Source: Hexactinellida sp. DTS-2022 (taxonomy: Eukaryota > Porifera > Hexactinellida). Taken from it: a DNA stretch of 64,000 bases. Positions 1 through 11,168 of the stretch are shown here, piece by piece. The stretch is taken from assembly GCA_028753945.1 (NCBI GenBank), contig JAPNXP010000011.1:1612001-1676000 (forward strand), read 5' to 3'. A model generated the notes under the pieces. The model searched no databases. It saw nothing but the letters and a program-made list of their open reading frames with translations, and was not told the origin of the DNA. Both the position numbers and the translations under genes were made by a program. Positions within the stretch are counted from its first letter, which is position 1; every line of letters starts with the position of its first letter.

Positions 1-410
1 GTTTGGTTAAAACAATTAAGTTAGCACCTACACAACAAATCATACACATATAGTCAAAACCTAGAGTTAAGGCTGATATTTAAGCAGTACTACACATTAC
101 AATTTAACATTATACTTTACCTACACTATGAGTCACAAATCTATGATATTCACGGAATTTTCTTTTGAAAAACTCCCCCGATTACCTCAGCACGAGTCTC
201 TAGCGTGAGTGGGTGACGCTTAGCGGCCATTACAAAGAATACTAAGCTGCTCAAAAGTAAAAGCATGTTACTCAAAAGAAATAATCTTCGGTGGAGTGCC
301 CCGATAAGTGAATGGCGCCCCGATACGCGGGGTTATTTTTAATGGGAAAAAAACAAATTCCCAACCGACTGCCCCGATACGCGAGTGCCCCGATACGCGG
401 GGTTCAACTG
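1..410 (+). mobile_element. pogo/mariner-like MITE, right part (copy 1)
   Basis: Right part of the 490-bp element seen whole at 12219-12708. The left terminus lies outside the window. The right end reads GCGGGGTTCAACTG followed by TA. Confidence 0.75.
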
Positions 411-471
411 TAAAGGCTAAAGATTTAAGAATTTGTGAACTACATTCGATAGATGATAAATACCCTATATC

Positions 472-815
472 TTAAAGGAACGGATTTAAAATAATATAGT
501 CATCATTATCAGGATTAATATAATCTGGGTAGATAAGGACTTGACGAAAGTCTGAATGGATAAGGAAGATACCGATTGCTGAGAAAAAATATTTCAAAGT
601 GGATAGCTTGAGACGACGTTCGGTTTCTAGAATTTGTAGATAGTATGTATGGTACGGCAGAAGCTCGTGAGAGGTGGGGCGACCCAGGGCCGGATTTGGG
701 TTGAGCGGTGCCCGCGGCATATTCTTCCGCACGGGACCCCTTGATCATATTGCAAATGATTAAAATTGGCTTCCTTTGGGCCACGGAAAAAAGATTTTTG
801 GTTGGATCGATCATG
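472..815 (-). pseudogene. THAP9-like transposase C-terminal fragment (copy 1)
   Basis: The minus-strand frame includes YYLQILETERRLKLS (residues about 30-44 of the frame ending at 472). This matches the C-terminal motif SYSQILESERRLQLS of the relic at 18435-18638. The sequence upstream within the frame is GC-rich and unlike the transposase, and may be a small inserted element. Not functional. Confidence 0.6.
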
Positions 816-974
816 GAGTGCTAGGGCATATATTGTCTACTCATAACATAATTAAGATTAAATTAAAACTCGATTGTTGTATGTGGGTATGTTTGTCAGG
901 CTTGTATTAATGTGATAGGAGAATAGCACCGCACTTATAATTGAGATAGAGGCTAGCTTCCAAATAGTCATATA

Positions 975-1215
975 TGTAAACAAGTTGCTGCTTCCGAATT
1001 TCGCATTTAGAAATTTCTAATATCAATATTTATTGTTGTTGTTTTTAAAAAGTAAACAAATTGCTGAAAATTAAAAATATACCCAGAGACTGGATTCCAG
1101 TTGGTGAAATAGTTGAACGAGTGAGTATGCTGATTCCGAATTCTCGCATTAAAAAAATTCAACATGAATGTTTATTGTTGTTGTTGACAAAATATGTAAA
1201 CAAATCTGTGAAATT
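975..1215. repeat. Diverged internal duplication
   Basis: Two related segments (about 975-1070 and 1115-1215) share TATGTAAACAA, a TTCCGAATT-CGCATT stretch and TATTGTTGTTGTT. Same in the other copies (mirror about 7715-7955; forward about 13273-13513). No coding signal. Confidence 0.5.
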
Positions 1216-1465
1216 CAAAATTATGGAGTCTTATAATGATTGGTTTAAGGAGGGGTAAGGGCGCGTGGCGGCCGTTAACTTGATGTGTGTAGCACCGATC
1301 CGTCGCAAAGCTACCGAGACCGAAGGGTTCGAGTTTACGAATAACGAAATATACATCTGAATTTAGTCTGAAATTCAATACGCTTGCAGAGCCGAGGCAT
1401 GGGGTTAGAACCTGTCTGGTAAGGGAGATACAGTGCAATCGTAGAGAGTGATTAATTTTGGGATC

Positions 1466-1480
1466 TGGGGGCTTGCCCCC
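1466..1480. repeat. GC hairpin
   Basis: GGGGGCTTGCCCCC is a short perfect stem in an otherwise AT-rich stretch (mirror at about 7450-7463, forward copy at about 13765-13778). Possibly the tip of an old MITE; no partner end found. Confidence 0.4.
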
Positions 1481-1699
1481 GAATTTCTTTTCACTTGTTA
1501 AATTCTCAGGACAATTAGTAGAATTTGGATTAATTATTCATATTAGTAAATAAGACCCTGGTTCATTTAGTCGAAAATTCAAAGAATTAGGTCACTTTGG
1601 TATGGTAATCGCTCCATTGCGCGGGATAAAGAGACTATATAGTAATAGTAAACTATGGCACATAAAGTAGGTAGATCGAATTTGAACATTTTTTGTCAA

Positions 1700-1863
1700 A
1701 AAAGAAATCTACCCACCGGAGGATCCCAAGAGCGGTGCCAGCAAAGCGCGTGGCCCCCGGCATATGCCGCATCTGCCGTATGGTAAATTTCAGAGTACCA
1801 AAAAATCACAGAAAAAGTGGGGCGTCCCAGGCCGCCCCAACCGCCCCTCTTCCGACGGCCCTG
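1700..1863 (-). mobile_element. GC-rich hAT-like terminal fragment
   Basis: Read on the minus strand this begins CAGGGCCGTCGG, a hAT-style tip, followed by repeated GGGGCGG-type blocks. The opposite terminus and a target duplication were not found, so it is a fragment. Equivalent positions are 7067-7230 and 13998-14161. An open frame across it is not considered coding. Confidence 0.4.
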
Positions 1864-2497
1864 CCTGCAATGGATATTTCTAATGCGTGGAAAAAGAATC
1901 TGAAATAATTTTTCAATGTCCCATATATTACGAATACAATATTCATTTTTCTAGACGCACTATATTGCTATTTTCTATGGAAATTTTTACTTTTGGTAGG
2001 GGAGTGTATTGTGGAAGATAAAATTATGTTTGAATTTCACGTTACTGTTTTATGTTTGCAGGATTGATGAAATTATAGCAGCATTCCAGGAAGTAGATTA
2101 TGTGATCAGCATCTGATAATTTTTGAATGAGAGTGAGGGAAATTTCGATATTATACCCAAATTATACAATGACAACAAATAATTGGAGATTGAAATCCAT
2201 TAAATAAAATATTGAACAACTTTCATGATCTTTCCGCGGCCCAGTAACAATTTCCTCGCTGCCCACTAGTGGGTCGCGGACAGTGGCGAGGCCAGGGGGG
2301 GTTTTGGGGGCTAAGTACCACCAAATCCGAAATTCAGCCCCCCCAAATTTTTAAAGTTAGCCCCTAATTACTGATGGTGTTTGCGTATAAAATAGTACAA
2401 CATTGCTAAATTTGATTTGATAATTTCTGAAATTAATATTTTAGATATCAATGTTCTCATATACTTTAGTATTGTTTCTTTAATTAATTCTCTAGAC

Positions 2498-2796
2498 CAG
2501 GGGTTTCCAAACTTCGGCCCGCAGGAGCAAAATATGCAGGCCCGTCAAAAAATATTGCCCATTGAAATATTTAGTCCAATTGCATTTTTGTTCTATATAA
2601 ATCTAAATTTGAATGGTAATGATAATGTTTCGAGTGTTCAAATTTACAATTAGAAATTGACAAATTAGTTACTTACAAATAGAAGCAGATCTCAAAAAAT
2701 TGAAATATATCTGTCGAGGGAATTTTTCTACGTGTTATGATCTTGCGGCCCTCAATCATGTTTTAATACACTAATGAAAACGGTTGGAGAGCCCTG
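2498..2796 (+). mobile_element. hAT MITE, 299 bp, nested (copy 1)
   Basis: Ends CAGGGGTTTCCAAAC and reverse complement CAGGGCTCTCCAACC. Flanks CTCTAGAC (2490-2497) and CTTTAGAC (2797-2804) are an 8-bp duplication with one mismatch. The CAGGGGTxTCCAAAC tip followed by GGCCCGC is a widespread hAT type. Nested inside the 1313-bp hAT element. Confidence 0.85.
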
Positions 2797-2849
2797 CTTT
2801 AGACCAAATAATTCATATATAATTAGTCAATATTCCTTTGTAATCAGGT

Positions 2850-3454
2850 TGTCAATCCAATCCAAGCGATATCGTGGGTTGCACAATAGACGCTGCACCT
2901 GAAAAATCAAATTGATATTGACCATCGATAATCGAAATCGATTTGATAAGGTTTTTCTATCGATTGTCCTTGTGTTTTTCTCGATTTTTTCTAAGTTATT
3001 TAGGTCGGTTGATCATAATATTTACATATTGTTAGCTTATTACCTAGTTATGTATTATTTTATTTGAAATTCTAATCGATTCTTTATTAGTTACATCAGA
3101 GCCACCACTATTTATGCATTTCAGTAGTAACTAGATACTATTCGCATTTGAACATACCCTTGGATTAAAGAATCGAAATATCGAAAATTCTGATGTTGAT
3201 TTAAATAAATAATGAAAAAGGGTATACACATTGTCTGAAACTGACAACCAAGTTGCAATAATGATTTGAGAGTAATGTTAGATCTTATTTTGTCAATCAA
3301 TTTGGGTAAAATATTACACCAATCGAGAAACAGAAATAAAATCGATCCAGGTCCATAGATTGAGTTCCAATCTATCTAAATTATGGGCAATCCAATCGAT
3401 TCGAAAAATCAGCAATCGAGTATCGAAAATAATCTAGATTGGATTGGATTGGCA
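2850..3454. mobile_element. ATCGATT-rich segment with inverted ends
   Basis: The left end has TCAATCCAATCCAA and the right end the complementary TTGGATTGGATTGGCA. The interior repeats ATCGATT/AATCGAT motifs many times. It looks like another small element inside the 1313-bp hAT. Mirrored at 5476-6080 and repeated at 15148-15752. Target duplication unclear. Confidence 0.5.
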
Positions 3455-3601
3455 ATTAAAATGTAGTATAATACCGCTGTGGGATGGATCAAAAATTATT
3501 AGATTCTTTGAGGTTCTCTTTGGACCTCTCTTTTTTGAGTAATTGTCCAGGGGCTTAAGCCCCACAAAACAGTTGAGGTTGGCCTCGCCCCTGATCGCGG
3601 A

Positions 3602-3621
3602 CCACAGTTTGAGTACCACTG
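3602..3621 (-). mobile_element. hAT terminus (outer, older element)
   Basis: On the minus strand the tip reads CAGTGGTACTCAAACTGTGG and is continued by TCCGCGA, a common hAT end in animals. It begins at 3621 and is interrupted by the 1313-bp hAT insertion. Its opposite end was not found. Same at 5309 (plus strand) and 15919. Confidence 0.6.
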
Positions 3622-3984
3622 CTCTAAGGCAATGCCGCGGTTGAATGGACTTGAACCATTGACGAACTAGTATAGTTATACATTCTTGCCAAACATTGTT
3701 TCAAATTTGAATTTTGTCGCCAGAATTAATTAAGTACTATAAACTGAAGTCTATAATAGGTAGTCTTAGGGAATTCTTGTACTGAACTTGGGCTGTGTGA
3801 GTATACAATTTTTAAAACCACCAATAAACATATTATTTACATCGATTATATAGTCTTTGACACAGTGAGATCATTGTTTCATTCCTTACTACCCAATTCA
3901 CATAGAAGATATTTTAAATCATTGTTTCATTCTATATTACCCACAATGAAGATATTTTAAAGCATAGAAAATCATAATATCTCT

Positions 3985-4253
3985 ATGAGTTGTCTTGTTG
4001 CAGCTTGTAATCAAATTATAAACTCCAGGGAGAATTCAAAACCGCTTTCAACTTCCCCAAGGATTTGAATTTACGTGAACAATGGTTCAAATCAATTCCA
4101 AGCCCAAGGAAAGATTATGAAAACAACAAACAAATGAAGGTAATACTCATTTTGTTGCAAATATAGTATTGTACCGGAATATTATGTGGATATTGAAAAA
4201 GAGTTTCCCTGAAGAAAGATGCAGTACCAACAATTTTCCCAAATGTCCTTCCT
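3985..4253 (+). pseudogene. THAP-domain exons of THAP9-like transposon (copy 1, cut by gap)
   Basis: Same sequence as 16283-16551: a THAP zinc-finger start, then the AVPTIFP-type motif, then the N gap. Confidence 0.65.
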
Positions 4254-4353
4254 NNNNNNNNNNNNNNNNNNNNNNNNNNNNNNNNNNNNNNNNNNNNNNN
4301 NNNNNNNNNNNNNNNNNNNNNNNNNNNNNNNNNNNNNNNNNNNNNNNNNNNNN
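4254..4353. other. Assembly gap of 100 N
   Basis: Exactly 100 N, the conventional size for a gap of unknown length. It lies between copy 1 (forward) and copy 2 (inverted). By comparison with copy 3, copy 1 stops at the equivalent of 16551 and copy 2 starts at the equivalent of 16874, so at least about 323 bp of the forward copy is missing here. Confidence 0.99.
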
Positions 4354-4523
4354 TAAGTGAAATTTAAAGGTTTTTATTATCGAATGCTTAATAAATAAAT
4401 CATTGTCAACTGATACTGATCGTTCAATGATTGGCCCGGAATCCGAAATCACAATTTTCAGAAAAAAAGGGCTATTTTAAGAATTGTGTAATATCCAGCC
4501 GTTCGGAAGGTCAATTATATTTA

Positions 4524-4945
4524 CTTTGAAATAATGTCAAAACAAGAAATAACTAGGAACTTATCAACACAATCTTCATTGTCAGTCAAACTCTGTGAGT
4601 AGGCAGCTTGAATCATCAATTTGTTCTTAGTCGTCTTTGGAGAGTCCCTTTGGTCTAGAGTTCCAATCAGACAGGTAGGAAGGACATTTGGGAAAATTGT
4701 TGGTACTGCATCTTTCTTCAGGGAAACTCTTTTTCAATATCCACATAATATTCCGGTACAATACTATATTTGCAACAAAATGAGTATTACCTTCATTTGT
4801 TTGTTGTTTTCATAATCTTTCCTTGGGCTTGGAATTGATTTGAACCATTGTTCACGTAAATTCAAATCCTTGGGGAAGTTGAAAGCGGTTTTGAATTCTC
4901 CCTGGAGTTTATAATTTGATTACAAGCTGCAACAAGACAACTCAT
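4524..4945 (-). pseudogene. THAP-domain exons of THAP9-like transposon (copy 2)
   Basis: Inverted copy of 16283-16704. On this copy the downstream transposase domain is absent because the N gap lies immediately beyond. Confidence 0.65.
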
Positions 4946-5336
4946 AGAGATATTATGATTTTCTATGCTTTAAAATATCTTCATTGTGGGTAATATAGAA
5001 TGAAACAATGATTTAAAATATCTTCTATGTGAATTGGGTAGTAAGGAATGAAACAATGATCTCACTGTGTCAAAGACTATATAATCGATGTAAATAATAT
5101 GTTTATTGGTGGTTTTAAAAATTGTATACTCACACAGCCCAAGTTCAGTACAAGAATTCCCTAAGACTACCTATTATAGACTTCAGTTTATAGTACTTAA
5201 TTAATTCTGGCGACAAAATTCAAATTTGAAACAATGTTTGGCAAGAATGTATAACTATACTAGTTCGTCAATGGTTCAAGTCCATTCAACCGCGGCATTG
5301 CCTTAGAGCAGTGGTACTCAAACTGTGGTCCGCGAT

Positions 5337-6649
5337 CAGGGGCGAGGCCAACCTCAACTGTTTTGTGGGGCTTAAGCCCCTGGACAATTACTCAAAAAAG
5401 AGAGGTCCAAAGAGAACCTCAAAGAATCTAATAATTTTTGATCCATCCCACAGCGGTATTATACTACATTTTAATTGCCAATCCAATCCAATCTAGATTA
5501 TTTTCGATACTCGATTGCTGATTTTTCGAATCGATTGGATTGCCCATAATTTAGATAGATTGGAACTCAATCTATGGACCTGGATCGATTTTATTTCTGT
5601 TTCTCGATTGGTGTAATATTTTACCCAAATTGATTGACAAAATAAGATCTAACATTACTCTCAAATCATTATTGCAACTTGGTTGTCAGTTTCAGACAAT
5701 GTGTATACCCTTTTTCATTATTTATTTAAATCAACATCAGAATTTTCGATATTTCGATTCTTTAATCCAAGGGTATGTTCAAATGCGAATAGTATCTAGT
5801 TACTACTGAAATGCATAAATAGTGGTGGCTCTGATGTAACTAATAAAGAATCGATTAGAATTTCAAATAAAATAATACATAACTAGGTAATAAGCTAACA
5901 ATATGTAAATATTATGATCAACCGACCTAAATAACTTAGAAAAAATCGAGAAAAACACAAGGACAATCGATAGAAAAACCTTATCAAATCGATTTCGATT
6001 ATCGATGGTCAATATCAATTTGATTTTTCAGGTGCAGCGTCTATTGTGCAACCCACGATATCGCTTGGATTGGATTGACAACCTGATTACAAAGGAATAT
6101 TGACTAATTATATATGAATTATTTGGTCTAAAGCAGGGCTCTCCAACCGTTTTCATTAGTGTATTAAAACATGATTGAGGGCCGCAAGATCATAACACGT
6201 AGAAAAATTCCCTCGACAGATATATTTCAATTTTTTGAGATCTGCTTCTATTTGTAAGTAACTAATTTGTCAATTTCTAATTGTAAATTTGAACACTCGA
6301 AACATTATCATTACCATTCAAATTTAGATTTATATAGAACAAAAATGCAATTGGACTAAATATTTCAATGGGCAATATTTTTTGACGGGCCTGCATATTT
6401 TGCTCCTGCGGGCCGAAGTTTGGAAACCCCTGGTCTAGAGAATTAATTAAAGAAACAATACTAAAGTATATGAGAACATTGATATCTAAAATATTAATTT
6501 CAGAAATTATCAAATCAAATTTAGCAATGTTGTACTATTTTATACGCAAACACCATCAGTAATTAGGGGCTAACTTTAAAAATTTGGGGGGGCTGAATTT
6601 CGGATTTGGTGGTACTTAGCCCCCAAAACCCCCCCTGGCCTCGCCACTG
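5337..6649 (-). mobile_element. hAT non-autonomous element, 1313 bp (copy 2)
   Basis: Inverted copy of 2281-3593 with the same ends and flanks. Confidence 0.82.
6134..6432 (-). mobile_element. hAT MITE, 299 bp, nested (copy 2)
   Basis: Inverted copy of 2498-2796. Confidence 0.85.
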
Positions 6650-8114
6650 TCCGCGACCCACTAGTGGGCAGCGAGGAAATTGTTACTGGGCCGCGGAAAG
6701 ATCATGAAAGTTGTTCAATATTTTATTTAATGGATTTCAATCTCCAATTATTTGTTGTCATTGTATAATTTGGGTATAATATCGAAATTTCCCTCACTCT
6801 CATTCAAAAATTATCAGATGCTGATCACATAATCTACTTCCTGGAATGCTGCTATAATTTCATCAATCCTGCAAACATAAAACAGTAACGTGAAATTCAA
6901 ACATAATTTTATCTTCCACAATACACTCCCCTACCAAAAGTAAAAATTTCCATAGAAAATAGCAATATAGTGCGTCTAGAAAAATGAATATTGTATTCGT
7001 AATATATGGGACATTGAAAAATTATTTCAGATTCTTTTTCCACGCATTAGAAATATCCATTGCAGGCAGGGCCGTCGGAAGAGGGGCGGTTGGGGCGGCC
7101 TGGGACGCCCCACTTTTTCTGTGATTTTTTGGTACTCTGAAATTTACCATACGGCAGATGCGGCATATGCCGGGGGCCACGCGCTTTGCTGGCACCGCTC
7201 TTGGGATCCTCCGGTGGGTAGATTTCTTTTTTGACAAAAAATGTTCAAATTCGATCTACCTACTTTATGTGCCATAGTTTACTATTACTATATAGTCTCT
7301 TTATCCCGCGCAATGGAGCGATTACCATACCAAAGTGACCTAATTCTTTGAATTTTCGACTAAATGAACCAGGGTCTTATTTACTAATATGAATAATTAA
7401 TCCAAATTCTACTAATTGTCCTGAGAATTTAACAAGTGAAAAGAAATTCGGGGGCAAGCCCCCAGATCCCAAAATTAATCACTCTCTACGATTGCACTGT
7501 ATCTCCCTTACCAGACAGGTTCTAACCCCATGCCTCGGCTCTGCAAGCGTATTGAATTTCAGACTAAATTCAGATGTATATTTCGTTATTCGTAAACTCG
7601 AACCCTTCGGTCTCGGTAGCTTTGCGACGGATCGGTGCTACACACATCAAGTTAACGGCCGCCACGCGCCCTTACCCCTCCTTAAACCAATCATTATAAG
7701 ACTCCATAATTTTGAATTTCACAGATTTGTTTACATATTTTGTCAACAACAACAATAAACATTCATGTTGAATTTTTTTAATGCGAGAATTCGGAATCAG
7801 CATACTCACTCGTTCAACTATTTCACCAACTGGAATCCAGTCTCTGGGTATATTTTTAATTTTCAGCAATTTGTTTACTTTTTAAAAACAACAACAATAA
7901 ATATTGATATTAGAAATTTCTAAATGCGAAATTCGGAAGCAGCAACTTGTTTACATATATGACTATTTGGAAGCTAGCCTCTATCTCAATTATAAGTGCG
8001 GTGCTATTCTCCTATCACATTAATACAAGCCTGACAAACATACCCACATACAACAATCGAGTTTTAATTTAATCTTAATTATGTTATGAGTAGACAATAT
8101 ATGCCCTAGCACTC

Positions 8115-8458
8115 CATGATCGATCCAACCAAAAATCTTTTTTCCGTGGCCCAAAGGAAGCCAATTTTAATCATTTGCAATATGATCAAGGGGTCCCGTG
8201 CGGAAGAATATGCCGCGGGCACCGCTCAACCCAAATCCGGCCCTGGGTCGCCCCACCTCTCACGAGCTTCTGCCGTACCATACATACTATCTACAAATTC
8301 TAGAAACCGAACGTCGTCTCAAGCTATCCACTTTGAAATATTTTTTCTCAGCAATCGGTATCTTCCTTATCCATTCAGACTTTCGTCAAGTCCTTATCTA
8401 CCCAGATTATATTAATCCTGATAATGATGACTATATTATTTTAAATCCGTTCCTTTAA
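8115..8458 (+). pseudogene. THAP9-like transposase C-terminal fragment (copy 2)
   Basis: Inverted identical copy of the fragment at 472-815, with the same QILETERRLKLS motif. Relic. Confidence 0.6.
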
Positions 8459-8519
8459 GATATAGGGTATTTATCATCTATCGAATGTAGTTCACAAATT
8501 CTTAAATCTTTAGCCTTTA

Positions 8520-9009
8520 CAGTTGAACCCCGCGTATCGGGGCACTCGCGTATCGGGGCAGTCGGTTGGGAATTTGTTTTTTTCCCATTAAAAATAACCC
8601 CGCGTATCGGGGCGCCATTCACTTATCGGGGCACTCCACCGAAGATTATTTCTTTTGAGTAACATGCTTTTACTTTTGAGCAGCTTAGTATTCTTTGTAA
8701 TGGCCGCTAAGCGTCACCCACTCACGCTAGAGACTCGTGCTGAGGTAATCGGGGGAGTTTTTCAAAAGAAAATTCCGTGAATATCATAGATTTGTGACTC
8801 ATAGTGTAGGTAAAGTATAATGTTAAATTGTAATGTGTAGTACTGCTTAAATATCAGCCTTAACTCTAGGTTTTGACTATATGTGTATGATTTGTTGTGT
8901 AGGTGCTAACTTAATTGTTTTAACCAAACATATTGGAGTTTTCTTGGAACCCCGCGTATCGGGCGCTGAGCGCTTGGACGGAGGTGCCCCGATACGCGGG
9001 GTTCCACTG
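8520..9009 (-). mobile_element. pogo/mariner-like MITE (copy 2)
   Basis: Inverted copy of the 490-bp element, with the same ends and TA dinucleotides on both sides. Short open frames over its GC-rich ends are not genes. Confidence 0.8.
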
Positions 9010-10060
9010 TATCGTAGGTTTTGTAGTTCACAGATACTTGAAACGGCACCAACTTTGTCATGTCTGCTTGATTTTCTATTCGATCTTGACTCCATTTAAC
9101 AGATCGTGGTCTACTGAAGTATCCATCTGAATCGCTTCTTTCTGTTGTAATTATTTAATTGAAAATATTCGTTCTGATTGAAAGTGATGACAACCTCTTG
9201 AACAAACTTGTAGAATATTCATCTAGAGAGATTCTTGTACAGCTCACATTAATCTTCATAGGAGAAATTGGTGACGAAGATGTTTGAAGATGTAAATGTG
9301 TTAATTACGATACTTGTAGGTGGAAGATTGTGCACCAACTTATATTTACTGCAGCAAATTGTATTATCGCAAATAAAATTAAAAATTGCAACTCATCATT
9401 ATGTTCAAGAAAAACTTTTCATACATTTATTCAGACTTGTTTAGTGTTGTTTGTTTTATATATTGTCCGCTCAGAAGTGAAGCCAAATTGAAGTCAAGTC
9501 CAAATGTAATTGAAGCAAAATGTCAGAGAGAGATGGGAGGATGTTAGGATTTACATTGGGCAAATGTAGATGATCGTGTGTGTCGTTCTAATTTGTAATT
9601 GTTGATTTTGTGTTTGTATTTATACTATAGTTAATATACGCGGATCTAGTTTCTCATAGTTTCTCAATAAGGGGTGAATATTATCAGTTATCAATATGTA
9701 TAGGTAACATAACTTTAAATACGATATTGTTTTATTGTAATATAGAAAAGTCCACTTGCTACTTCATCCCTGGTACTTTACTATCCGGCCTTTTATAGAG
9801 TAGGCTATGAGTGAACTTATTTTATTTATTAAAATCTTACTTTAATTTAACTTAATTTCTGATATTTCGCATTGTTTTATTCTTTTTCCAGTTATTTTAA
9901 CAATACTTATTAGTATGTGTTATGTTTTACAAATATAAGACCATTCCAAATCTACCCAGGAAAATTTCCATTTTATGTTTTGACAATATCCAACAATTTA
10001 TTTAGTTCAAATTCCAAAATTGGGGATTCCTTTAGGAAATATTTCAGTGAGTATCAATGA
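9010..10060. other. Arm segment without genes
   Basis: No convincing coding frame, inverted terminus or RNA motif on either strand. The mirror segment is 11168-12218. Confidence 0.6.
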
Positions 10061-10225
10061 TTTAAGAAAATTCAATTACTTAGAGAATAGGACAAATTCC
10101 AATACTTATATATTTAGGAAATTCGAGTACTTTAATGTTTAGGACAAATTCATCACTTAAATATTTAAGATAAATTGGGTATTTCCGAATGTAGAAAATG
10201 GGACAAATTCCAGTAGTCTGTAGGG
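10060..10225. repeat. Diverged minisatellite at inner arm tip
   Basis: About five to six imperfect units of 26-27 bp built on AGGACAAATTC...ATATTT. They end within about 15 bp of the loop. The mirror image is at 11003-11168. Confidence 0.6.
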
Positions 10226-10238
10226 CATACTCCGTTTT

Positions 10239-10989
10239 AGCAGTTGTTTAAGATTAATTGGTACCCAAACTTTAACTAATAGAATTTCAAGTTGCTAGTT
10301 GCATTTTCTTTTAAATGCCAACTTGGAGAAATTCTAACTGGCCACTAGTACTAGTATAAAATTAAGCCCAAATGTCCTCAACAATGAATCTAAAATTGAT
10401 CAAGTGAGTAAATCTAATAACAACACAATGTGTATATGTCTCTCTATTTCTGTGAGTAATGAATTTCCGGAATAAACGATTTAGATGCAGGAGACGCTGC
10501 TGAGAGAGACAGAGCAGAACAGGGACTGAGCCTAACCAGCACTCAGTTACTTAAGTTAAATTCCAACCACCTGCCATGTTCTAATTAAAATACAAGACTT
10601 CGTTTAGTTCACTGGATTTTCAACCTTTGTATAACCATGGCCGCTTTCAAACATTTTCAAGCATCCGCATCCCACCCCATTAAAGTATTAGTTTAAACTC
10701 AAAATGTAAAATATACTTATAAAATCCTTATATGCAGTATCATCGTTATCAGGGATACAGACTACAGTCATCCATTTTACTTTATAAGGATTTCGAAAGT
10801 ATGTGTATTGAGATCCGGTCGTTCTGGAAAATATCTACAGAATTCATCTTTAAGTGATAGCAAACGAGATACAATGACATTTTGTAAAGCATCGCTGATG
10901 CAATTTTTGCAATTTTCAATATAGCTGCTGGGGTGAGAAAACATTGCAATCCTACCTCCATATATCTTCATTCGCAAGAAATCATGGGA
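10239..10989. other. Unique 751-bp loop of the palindrome
   Basis: Pairing between the arms stops abruptly: base 10238 pairs with 10990, but 10239 and 10989 do not pair. The loop is unlike the arms and includes a hAT transposase fragment on the minus strand (10777-10977). The rest, 10239-10776, shows no gene. Confidence 0.85.
10777..10977 (-). pseudogene. hAT transposase fragment (ZBED5/FAM200-like)
   Basis: A 66-residue open frame in which residues 36-52 read SRLLSLKDEFCRYFPER. This resembles the segment of domesticated hAT transposases (ZBED5, FAM200, SCAND3-type proteins) in which a helical stretch leads into L-x-x-EF-x-x-YFP. Only a short internal piece is present: no BED zinc finger, no hAT catalytic residues and no C-terminal dimerisation domain. 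It sits in the loop between the two palindrome arms and is probably a relic. It could also be an exon of a larger transposase whose other exons lie elsewhere. Confidence 0.55.
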
Positions 10990-11002
10990 AAAACGGAGTA
11001 TG

Positions 11003-11168
11003 CCCTACAGACTACTGGAATTTGTCCCATTTTCTACATTCGGAAATACCCAATTTATCTTAAATATTTAAGTGATGAATTTGTCCTAAACATTAAAGTA
11101 CTCGAATTTCCTAAATATATAAGTATTGGAATTTGTCCTATTCTCTAAGTAATTGAATTTTCTTAAAT
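11003..11168. repeat. Diverged minisatellite at inner arm tip (mirror)
   Basis: Reverse complement of 10060-10225. Confidence 0.6.

Larger units (their letters stand above)
2281..3593 (+). mobile_element. hAT non-autonomous element, 1313 bp (copy 1)
   Basis: The ends are CAGTGGCGAGGCCA and the reverse complement of CAGGGGCGAGGCCA. Flanks GTCGCGGA (2273-2280) and ATCGCGGA (3594-3601) form an 8-bp target duplication with one mismatch, the size expected for hAT. Inside lie a smaller hAT MITE (2498-2796) and a segment bounded by TCAATCCAATCCAA-type inverted ends (2850-3454). No transposase. Confidence 0.82.
1..4253 (+). repeat. Copy 1 of the triplicated unit (partial)
   Basis: Every base checked here matches 12299-16551 at a constant offset of 12298, and it mirrors 4677-8929 (x pairs with 8930-x). 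No indel is implied across the whole span. It is cut on the left by the window start and on the right by an N run. It carries no intact gene, only nested transposon pieces described separately. Identity this high means either a very recent duplication or an assembly artefact. Confidence 0.93.
4354..10238 (-). repeat. Copy 2 of the triplicated unit (left arm of palindrome)
   Basis: Reverse complement of 10990-16874 (x pairs with 21228-x). All sampled positions and all open frames agree exactly. The arm is 5885 bp as seen, but its outer end abuts the N gap, so its true length is unknown. It contains inverted versions of every nested element listed for copies 1 and 3. Confidence 0.93.
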
